From the NCBI GenBank assembly GCA_029976905.1, contig JAPOLW010000243.1:1-6117 (forward strand): 6,117 bases of DNA, in the 5' to 3' direction. Source of the DNA: a bacterium (GTDB lineage: Bacteria > Desulfobacterota > Binatia > UBA12015). Position numbers and translations under genes: made by a program. The notes under the pieces were generated by a model that did no database searches, was not told the origin of the DNA, and worked only from the letters and a program-made list of their open reading frames with translations. The first letter of the stretch is position 1; each line of letters starts with the position of its first letter. Positions 1 to 4,378 of the stretch are shown here, in pieces.

Positions 1-272
1 ATCTGGCGGAGCGACAGGATCGTTACCCTAACCATTGGAGGTGTTGCGTAGATCATCGTCGCAATCATTGCCGCAACCGGTCCAAAGCCGAAAAGAAAGA
101 GAACCGGTACCAGATATGCAAATACAGGGACCGTTTGCATAAGATCAAGTACCGGGGAGAGCATGCGCTCCAGAAGGGGGTGGCGGTAGGCGGGGATACC
201 AAGCGCAAAACCCATTCCTACGCCCAGCGGAACAGCAATAATGATTGAACTCAACGTCACCATGGCGCTTTG
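1..272 (-). pseudogene. Fragment of a ProW/OpuAB-type ABC transporter permease (osmolyte or quaternary-amine uptake), N-terminus lost
   Basis: An open minus-strand frame runs off the left edge. From the Met at 261-263 it gives 87 codons with several membrane segments. It carries the family signature of the BPD_transp_1 permeases for glycine betaine, proline or choline: LDLMQTVPVFAYLVP, then FLFGFGP and the IYATPPMVRVTILSLRQ block, which corresponds to the loop that contacts the ATPase. In the family these proteins import compatible solutes through the inner membrane with a ProV-like ATPase and a binding protein. The homology starts at about the Gln codon at 270-272, exactly at the edge of the 83-bp repeat. 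The first membrane segments and a normal start are therefore missing. The frame stays open through the repeat to about 401, but I see no ATG, GTG or TTG start there. Its codons are richer in A and T at third positions than those of its neighbours, which suggests a different origin. Family assignment is firm; calling it a remnant is an inference from the missing N-terminus. Confidence 0.82.
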
Positions 273-355
273 CCGCCACCGGCGCAGTCCCCGGTGGCGA
301 CTCGAGGCTAGCTGAGATTCGGGGCAAAAACGTGCTTTGAGTTTCCTACCTTCGA
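273..355. repeat. 83-bp direct repeat, copy 1, with internal 9-bp perfect hairpin
   Basis: This stretch matches 2177-2259 in the same orientation, with one difference (G at 341, A at 2245). Near its left end it holds a perfect inverted repeat: CGCCACCGG (274-282), an 8-base loop, and CCGGTGGCG (291-299). The permease fragment stops being recognisable exactly at its left edge. The next bases, 355-363 (AACTCCGCC), equal the nine bases at 2173-2181 that run into the start of copy 2, as if a further copy once began here. One minus-strand frame is open through the whole unit. I do not recognise the family. It could be a MITE-like or RPE-like palindromic element, a recombination scar, or a duplicated junction. 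Confidence 0.9.
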
Positions 356-403
356 ACTCCGCCGAACAACCAGCGGCTGAAAGCCTCGACAGAACGGAAC
401 GTT

Positions 404-496
404 ACGACACCTAGAAGCACTCAGCCGGACTCACCCAAAATCGGGAGCAACCGATTCGTAATCCGTAGGTCGTCGGTTCAATTCCGGCGGGTCGCC
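404..496 (+). pseudogene. Disrupted tRNA-Thr (anticodon CGT)
   Basis: The 3' half is a clear tRNA. It has anticodon stem ACCGA (450-454), loop TTCGTAA with anticodon CGT at 457-459, 3' stem TCCGT (462-466) with one C-C mismatch, variable loop AGGTC, T arm GTCGG-TTCAATT-CCGGC (472-488) and a 3' acceptor strand GGGTCGC (489-495). The 5' half is not normal. GAGC (445-448) fits the 3' strand of the D stem, and CTCAGCCGG (420-428) resembles the usual D-arm start, but about 16 extra bases lie between them. A possible 5' acceptor at 404-410 pairs at only 5 of 7 positions. The gene is either a decayed tRNA with insertions, or a 3' tRNA fragment left at the end of an integrated element with the D-arm match by chance. 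The 3' half is solid; the extent of the 5' half is uncertain. Confidence 0.75.
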
Positions 497-503
497 CTCG
501 GGA

Positions 504-528
504 AGCCTCGCGTGAGCGGGGCTTTTTT
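504..528 (+). terminator. Intrinsic terminator of the tRNA-Thr locus
   Basis: AGCCTCGC (504-511), a GTGA tetraloop and GCGGGGCT (516-523) form an 8-bp stem with one G-U pair, followed directly by six T residues (523-528). It lies 8 bases past the tRNA 3' end, the usual place for a tRNA terminator, so the downstream flank of the tRNA gene has stayed in place. Confidence 0.88.
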
Positions 529-640
529 CGTTTGCGGGGCGTGCGCGGCAAGGACAAGAACCCTACGACCGGGAACTCCAGCGGCGACGCAATTCGTTTC
601 GGTTGGGTTCCTGGGCATTCGCTCCGCCACGAACTCCCGA

Positions 641-657
641 GAGCCGGCCACCGGCTC
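641..657 (-). terminator. Perfect GC hairpin overlapping the stop codon of the small secreted-protein gene
   Basis: GAGCCGG (641-647), loop CCA and CCGGCTC (651-657) form a perfect 7-bp inverted repeat. It overlaps the TGA of the minus-strand gene (656-658). No T tract follows on the minus strand, so it may be a weak or Rho-assisted terminator or a 3'-end stabiliser. Confidence 0.45.
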
Positions 658-1018
658 ACTTGATCGCTCGGCGGAAAGGGAAGCGTACCAGCGTGTAAAT
701 GATGGAATCTTTGCCCGGTATCGGATCGAAGACGGGGCCACTTCCTCCCGGAAGAATTTCGAACCCCTCGCTCAGGAACATCTCCAACGCCATGGCGCAG
801 TCGTCGCCGACACTCACGTCGATTCCGACCGTGGGGGCAAAATTTGTGACCGCGAAGCTGTCGTCCTCCGTCGCGGAGCACTTCAAAATCGCAGTCTTCA
901 GGTTCCTTTGTGCGAATGCTTCGGAGCCCAGGAATCCCGTCGACGACGATAGGCCGATCGACGCTACGAAAAAGAGCACGGAAACCACGAGCAGCGGGCG
1001 TGAGAAACAAGTCGGCAT
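656..1018 (-). CDS. Small secreted protein of unknown function, 120 aa
   Basis: The start at 1018 is chosen because GGAGG lies at 1024-1028 on the minus strand, five bases before the ATG. Upstream in-frame starts lack such a site and would give a non-protein-like extension. The first 37 residues look like a Sec signal peptide: basic n-region MPTCFSRP, hydrophobic core LLVVSVLFFVASIGL and a likely cut after SEAFA before QRN. The mature part has about 83 residues with two cysteines (C47 and C74), which could form a disulfide in the periplasm or outside. It has a beta-rich feel (ILKCSATEDDSFAVTNF, KDSIIYTLVRF). I do not recognise a family and no catalytic motif is visible. It stands alone between the tRNA remnant and the glycosidase remnant, transcribed against both. 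It is the only apparently intact gene in the left 2.8 kb, and the RBS plus signal peptide make it probably real. Confidence 0.7.
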   Translation of the reverse strand: MPTCFSRPLLVVSVLFFVASIGLSSSTGFLGSEAFAQRNLKTAILKCSATEDDSFAVTNFAPTVGIDVSVGDDCAMALEMFLSEGFEILPGGSGPVFDPIPGKDSIIYTLVRFPFRRAIK

Positions 1019-1271
1019 TTGGACCTCCAGGCTTTGGATGGGTTTTGGCCCACTCCGTCTTTCACCGCTTCTACATAGATCACATCCCCTCGCATCACGG
1101 CAAGAGCCCGTATGGGCCGCCGGCACCGTATCTGAACCCCCGACGGGGGACGGAGGCCCGCAAGATACGCCCCGTGCTCTTGATGCAGACGGATTCCTTG
1201 CATTTGGCCACATTCGCCCGGTTTGGGCCTTCGTCTGCACCGCCCAGTGGCTTCGTCGCGGGCAGGTCGGG
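1019..1271. other. Non-coding or unassigned stretch between divergent genes
   Basis: About 250 bases lie between the start of the small secreted-protein gene and the recognisable part of the glycosidase remnant. Apart from the RBS at 1024-1028, I see only a short inverted repeat around CCCCCGACGGGGG (1136-1148). One minus-strand frame contains a protein-like run (GDVIYVEAVKDGVGQNPSKAW), but the rest of that frame is not convincing. The stretch should hold the promoter of the minus-strand gene, but I could not pick out clear -10 and -35 boxes. Confidence 0.5.
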
Positions 1272-1674
1272 CGGCGGAAGCCTACCCGCGGAAGGTTTGG
1301 GCGCCCGCGCCATGGCCGAACCGCTTCCAGCTCGCCGCGTCGGACGTGATCACGGTCCACGAGTCTGCGAGCGCCGCGAAGCGGACGGACCGGATTCGCG
1401 AGCTACGCGCCCACGGACGCCCGGTCCTGTGACCGAGTGGATGGCCCGCCCGCACGGGAGTCGGTTCGGGACCCACCCTCCGATCTTCAAGGAGGAGGGC
1501 GTAGGCTGCTACTGCTGGGATCTCGTTTCGGGCAAGACGCAGACGATCTTCGGATGGAAGGACCGGCCGGGGAGGCCCGAGCCGGAGGTCTGGCACCGCG
1601 ACGTCCTGCGGCCCGACGGTACACTGTTCGATCCGTCTGAAGTCGCGCTCTTGCAAAGAGCTATCGGCAGGTGA
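1272..1674 (+). pseudogene. C-terminal remnant of a GH5-like cellulase/1,4-beta-xylanase, with frameshift
   Basis: Two adjacent plus-strand frames together give one continuous homologous stretch. The first, to about 1429, contains NRFQLAASDVITVHES and RIRELRAHGRPVL. The second, from about 1432, contains TEWMARPHGSRF, EEGVGCYCWDLVSGKTQTIFGW, EVWHRDVLRPDGTLFDPSEV and a natural stop at 1672-1674. This order is typical of the C-terminal third of proteins annotated as 1,4-beta-xylanase or cellulase (GH5-like TIM barrel): SDVITFHNY, then GRP-CTEYMAR, then WGLVAGKTQT, then WFHDIFRPDGTPY. The junction reads GTCCTGTGACCGAG. One base is missing inside the expected Cys codon, so the first frame stops at the TGA at 1430-1432. 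The HNY motif is changed to HES, and the N-terminal two thirds with the acid/base catalytic residue are absent. The left boundary is approximate. It lies 82 bases upstream of a TonB-receptor remnant on the same strand, as in polysaccharide-use loci. Confidence 0.8.
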
Positions 1675-1756
1675 AGCGTCGGTGAAAGGGTAGTGTTGAT
1701 CGACCCTCGGGACGCGCAAACTTCGGAGTCTCGAAGGAGAGTGATACGCATCGCAG

Positions 1757-2128
1757 ATGAGACCCGTAGTTCGAATCTTGGCAATGACGGTCGTCGGGAT
1801 GGCGACCCTCGGCCCCGCGAGCACGCGTGCCCAGGACCGGGGCCTGACCGGTTACGCCGAAGAGATCGAGAATTCGGACGCCGTCGAAGGAACGATGGGG
1901 GCGGTCGATGCCGGCCAGGCTCAGGGCGAGGAGGCGCTCTCGCGAGATGCCACGAGCGGGCTCTCGACGCGGGCCACTCGGCGGGTCGAAGAGATCGTCG
2001 TACAGGCGCGCCACACCCGGCACCGGCCCGCCGCCGCCGTGTCCACGATCCCCTGCGCCCGCGATCAGCCTCCGGGACACGCCCGGCGGCTTTCAGTCGG
2101 CCCCCGGGACACGCCCGGCGGCTTCTGA
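1757..2128 (+). pseudogene. N-terminal fragment of a TonB-dependent outer-membrane receptor
   Basis: The ATG at 1757 begins a signal peptide (MRPVVRILAM, then TVVGMATLGPA, likely cut after STRA before QDRG). A linker of about 50 residues rich in Ala, Gly and acidic residues follows, then RRVEEIVVQAR at residues 76-85. That motif (EEIVVTARR in most members) marks the entry to the plug domain of TonB-dependent receptors, which import siderophores, vitamins or oligosaccharides. Homology ends right after it, at about base 2011. The expected plug (…LQDVPVSVTAF…) and the whole 22-strand barrel are absent, and the frame drifts through GC-rich hairpins to a stop at 2126-2128. The only Shine-Dalgarno-like sequence, AAGGAG at 1734-1739, is 17 bases from the ATG, so translation may be poor. 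The glycosidase remnant just upstream suggests a former glycan-uptake pair. The receptor call rests on one motif plus architecture. Confidence 0.62.
2068..2124. repeat. Two REP-like 25-bp palindromic units, period 32 bp
   Basis: Positions 2068-2092 and 2100-2124 are the same 25-mer with one change (T at 2071, C at 2103), separated by TCAGTCG. Each unit folds as GCC-x-CCGGG, loop ACACG, CCCGG-C-GGC, then TT, so each resembles a GC-rich stem with a short T run. The pair is bracketed by ATCAG (2064-2068) and CTGAT (2125-2129), a further short inverted repeat. It lies where the TonB-receptor fragment has lost all homology. It could be a REP-type extragenic palindrome pair or a tandem terminator. 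Confidence 0.75.
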
Positions 2129-2150
2129 TGCCCAGAGCAGCCGCGCCGGT

Positions 2151-2166
2151 GCCCTCCCGCGAGGGC
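2151..2166. repeat. Small GC hairpin just upstream of repeat copy 2
   Basis: GCCCTC (2151-2156), loop CCGC, and GAGGGC (2161-2166) form a perfect 6-bp stem. With the two REP-like units and the hairpin inside the 83-bp repeat it makes four stems in about 135 bases. No T tract follows, so I do not call it a terminator. Confidence 0.5.
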
Positions 2167-2176
2167 CTCGACAACT

Positions 2177-2259
2177 CCGCCACCGGCGCAGTCCCCGGTG
2201 GCGACTCGAGGCTAGCTGAGATTCGGGGCAAAAACGTGCTTTGAATTTCCTACCTTCGA
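2177..2259. repeat. 83-bp direct repeat, copy 2, with internal 9-bp perfect hairpin
   Basis: This is the second copy of the unit at 273-355, identical except A for G at 2245. The hairpin CGCCACCGG/CCGGTGGCG lies at 2178-2203. On its right edge, at 2259/2260, it cuts the CsgG-like gene inside codon 197. The two copies enclose about 1.8 kb holding the tRNA, glycosidase and TonB-receptor remnants and the small secreted-protein gene. Confidence 0.9.
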
Positions 2260-2848
2260 GCGATCCGTCTTCGCGGTAGATCTGAGCCGTCGCGCCAACC
2301 CGCAGCGTTCGACGCGCCTTGACGACTGTCCCTCCCTCGAACTTCCTGCTCACGGTCGTGTCCTGGAAATCGTCGACACGAACGACGAGGGTGTTCTGGC
2401 AGGACGCAACCGCCGGCACACCACCTGCCGACGGATCGGCACCGAGCCCGAGGTTTCGATCCTGCGTCCCCAGAACTTCGTCGAGTTGGCTGTCAGCGAT
2501 GATCTCGAACTTGCGGCGTCGCTGGATTTCCTGGATCAGCTGCCCATCGAGGGAATCGAGGAGAGTCGCCAGAGAATTCGAGCCCGGGTAGCGTTCGTTG
2601 ATGGCATCGGTCGCTTCGACCTTGCGGACGCAAAGCCGCATCTTGCCCTTTGGCTTTCGCCCGCCCGTCTGGTCTGCGACGATCAGGAGCCCACCGGAAT
2701 CGGCAGGTAGCAAGTCCACCGCGGCTCCTCCCACCCCGGGAGAAGACAGGATGACCGCGAAACTCATCGCAACGGCGCGTGGCACGAATTGCTCGAACAC
2801 CAGGTGAGCAAACTTCACATGGCTCCTGACGGAGTGGGTTCTGATCAT
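2260..2848 (-). pseudogene. Secreted CsgG/LpoB-like protein, truncated at its C-terminus by the 83-bp repeat
   Basis: The start at 2848 is preceded by GAGG eight bases upstream on the minus strand. The N-terminus is long (MIRTHSVRSHVKFAHL…) before a hydrophobic run, AVAMSFAVILSSPGVGGAA. Met28 is an alternative start that would give a more normal signal peptide. Residues 95-128 (LDGQLIQEIQRRRKFEIIADSQLDEVLG, in outline) match the helix-strand-helix pattern of CsgG/LpoB-type domains, in which a variable outer-membrane-linked protein is built on a nucleotide-binding-like fold. Residues 151-191 give the following beta region (NTLVVRVDDFQDT, TLRVGATAQIYRED). The gene is broken at codon 197, where the repeat starts. 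The frame continues through the repeat and beyond to a stop at 2093-2095, adding about 54 non-homologous, Arg-rich residues. The family call is moderate; the truncation is clear from the shared repeat edge. A role in secretion or envelope assembly is inference only. Confidence 0.65.
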
Positions 2849-2875
2849 CGTTCATCCTCTGCGTTGCACACGACC

Positions 2876-3603
2876 TCACCGCGACAACCCGCGGGCGCCA
2901 AACTACAGGCACCTTGTCGGGCTGGGCGGACAGTCGAGAGGTGATACTGAGGCCATTCTCGTAGAGCCAGCCGAAAACCCGCCACGATCCTGCGCGCAAA
3001 CCTACGAGAGGTCCGTCGTTGATTTCCGTCGCTTGGTGGCATCGTGATGGAACTCCCGCGCTTTGCGGAGCCATCAACAGGTACCCCAAAAACCCCTCGG
3101 ACAACCACCCTGCTACACGACCTACCTACAGCACTTGCAGCCATGACTTTCGTCACGTCCGCAATGCCAGGTACATCCTATTCCAGCGCCGTCAGGAGAG
3201 ATGCCAGATAGTCCTTCGCTAGCCCGGTCAACGCTCCGCGCGCAGCCCATGCATTCCCGGCCGCCATGCGCGGGCGCGCGCGGGCGCAGAGAACCAGCCG
3301 CGATGGTAATCGATGCCGAGTCCTGGAGGAGATCAGGTGAGGCTTCCCCATGTCGTGACCTTCGGACCATCCCGACGCTCGACCAATAGTCCGTTCGACA
3401 TATTGGCCACCAACGATTCGAGAGCTATCCCGGGTCGTAGATAATTTGAGTCGAGTTTGTCGTTCGATCCAACCCCACCAACCCGGCGGGATTACCCGGG
3501 CCTTGGGTCCACGGTCCGACTGGGGCGGTACTCTTGATCAGACGGTCGCCGTCGAAGGATCGACCTGATCGGCGGGTCGACGATCAAACCGATTCAGATA
3601 CGC
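2876..3603. other. Gene-free stretch of about 730 bp
   Basis: No frame on either strand in this stretch has convincing protein composition, a supporting RBS or family motifs. All open frames are under about 105 codons and rich in Arg, Ser and Pro. It should contain the divergent promoters of the CsgG-like gene (minus) and the beta-barrel gene (plus). A GATAAT at 3438-3443 could be a -10 box for the barrel gene, but the corresponding -35 (TTCGAG) is poor. Imperfect inverted repeats around TCGACC and GGTCGA (about 3558-3580) are the only other structure noticed. I see no tRNA or recognisable ncRNA. Confidence 0.5.
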
Positions 3604-3624
3604 AGCCCGGTCAAGAACCGGGCT
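3604..3624 (+). promoter_or_regulatory. Perfect 5'-UTR stem-loop ahead of the beta-barrel gene
   Basis: AGCCCGGT (3604-3611), loop CAAGA and ACCGGGCT (3617-3624) form a perfect 8-bp stem. It ends 11 bases before the GGAGG at 3636-3640 and 24 bases before the chosen ATG. It leaves the ribosome site free, so it is more likely an mRNA-stabilising 5' hairpin, as known for outer-membrane protein messages, or the end of an upstream transcript, than an occluding switch. Confidence 0.5.
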
Positions 3625-3648
3625 CCAAAGACAATGGAGGAGACCAGA

Positions 3649-4251
3649 ATGAAACTCAGAGTCGTAGCAACAGCGATGACCGCGTGCGCACTCACGTTCG
3701 GCGTAGCCGAGGGCGTTCGTGCACAACAAGGTGCGTTCGATAGGCAGGGTATCTACGTCTCGGCGACCGGCGTCGCGGCGATCCCGCTGGGGAACCCGGG
3801 CGACATTGTAGATGTCGGCGGAGGCCTGACCGCCGCGCTGGGATGGCAATTCTCCCCGTCGCTGGCGATCGAGGGCGAATTCCTCGGAACCTGGTCCTCC
3901 GGCGAGTACAGCTCGATCGACATTGGCTCGATCGACATTGACTACGCAACCTACAACTTCTTCGCCGGACCGCGCGTCCGTGTGCCCATCGTGCCCGATA
4001 CCCTCGCGCTGACGGCCGGGGCCGGGATCGGAGTACAGATTGTTGAGATCGAAGGGTCCGTTTCGGGAAGCTTCTTCGACGTCTCAGCCTCGGCCGAAGA
4101 AACGCTATTCGCGTGGCAGGTCAAAGGAGGCCTCGAGGCGCCAATCACGCAATCGCTCGCCCTGGTCTTCGACGTGCGCTACGCGGCCTCCGCAGATTAC
4201 GCCGGAGACGGCACCGTCGGCGTAGGAGGTGGCATCCGCTTCGGATTCTGA
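3649..4251 (+). CDS. Outer-membrane beta-barrel protein (OmpA/OmpW-like 8-strand porin fold), 200 aa
   Basis: The ATG at 3649 is preferred over the in-frame ATG at 3634, because GGAGG at 3636-3640 is placed eight bases before it and the signal peptide then starts normally (MKLRVVATAMTACALTFGVA, likely cut after EGVRA before QQG). The mature part of about 175 residues alternates polar and hydrophobic residues in strand-length runs: GIYVSATGVAAIPLG, LTAALGWQFSPSLAIEGEFLG, IDYATYNFFAGPRVRVPI, LALTAGAGIGVQIVEIEG, ETLFAWQVKGGLEAPI, SLALVFDVRYAAS, GGGIRFGF. The chain ends in Phe, the usual BAM recognition signal. This fits the 'outer membrane protein beta-barrel domain' families (about 200 residues, eight strands). 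The role is structural or adhesive, or a small pore; substrate unknown. An exact 15-base tandem duplication (3911-3940) doubles a five-residue SIDI-type unit, probably in a surface loop. The gene stands alone with its own leader hairpin and terminator. Confidence 0.88.
   Translation: MKLRVVATAMTACALTFGVAEGVRAQQGAFDRQGIYVSATGVAAIPLGNPGDIVDVGGGLTAALGWQFSPSLAIEGEFLGTWSSGEYSSIDIGSIDIDYATYNFFAGPRVRVPIVPDTLALTAGAGIGVQIVEIEGSVSGSFFDVSASAEETLFAWQVKGGLEAPITQSLALVFDVRYAASADYAGDGTVGVGGGIRFGF
3911..3940 (+). repeat. Exact 15-bp tandem duplication inside the beta-barrel gene
   Basis: GCTCGATCGACATTG occurs twice head to tail (3911-3925 and 3926-3940). Being 15 bases long it keeps the frame and yields SSIDI then GSIDI at residues 88-97, followed by DYAT. 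Its place between two predicted strands suggests a surface loop. Confidence 0.9.
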
Positions 4252-4283
4252 GGAGCGGTTCGGCAGACTCCTGGTAGGTGGGT

Positions 4284-4315
4284 GGATGGGGGTTCCGTGC
4301 AGGGAACCCCCATCC
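4284..4315. terminator. Strong 13-bp hairpin between convergent genes
   Basis: GGATGGGGGTTCC (4284-4296), loop GTGCAG, and GGAACCCCCATCC (4303-4315) form a perfect 13-bp stem. It lies 32 bases past the stop of the beta-barrel gene and 63 bases past the stop of the serine hydrolase gene on the other strand. There is no T tract on either side, so it is a bidirectional, factor-assisted terminator or a 3'-end protector for both transcripts. Confidence 0.75.
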
Positions 4316-4378
4316 GCAACCGAGGATCATGAGACGCACTGGGAGAGACGCTCGACCCAAACAATGCGGTGAAGCTGT

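Noticed and set aside
301..312. Adjacent CTCGAG and GCTAGC (XhoI and NheI sites) in the repeat, as a cloning linker
   Set aside because: No vector-like sequence surrounds them, both repeat copies have them, and they are embedded in a longer natural-looking repeat. Chance is more likely.
411..1010. Minus-strand 199-codon frame containing PAGIEPTTYGLRIGCS
   Set aside because: That peptide is the antisense translation of the tRNA-Thr remnant, a well-known false ORF; the rest is the shadow of the 656-1018 gene.
1509..2231. Minus-strand 240-codon frame starting MPRISASLESPPGT, and a similar start at 327
   Set aside because: Both share the start because it lies in the 83-bp repeat. The remainder is Arg- and Pro-rich antisense of the glycosidase and receptor remnants.
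273..2259. The repeats as integron attC sites
   Set aside because: Size and hairpin fit loosely, but I see no RYYYAAC and GTTRRRY core sites at the ends, and no integrase or run of cassettes.
2845..3156. Minus-strand frame of 103 codons whose TGA overlaps the CsgG-like ATG (ATGA overlap)
   Set aside because: The overlap looks like translational coupling, but the protein is Arg- and Ser-rich without any motif, starts at GTG with no good RBS, and has no protein-like pattern. I treat it as chance.
3438..3443. GATAAT as the -10 box of the beta-barrel gene promoter
   Set aside because: The matching -35 hexamer is poor and the leader would be about 200 bases; not strong enough to list as a feature.
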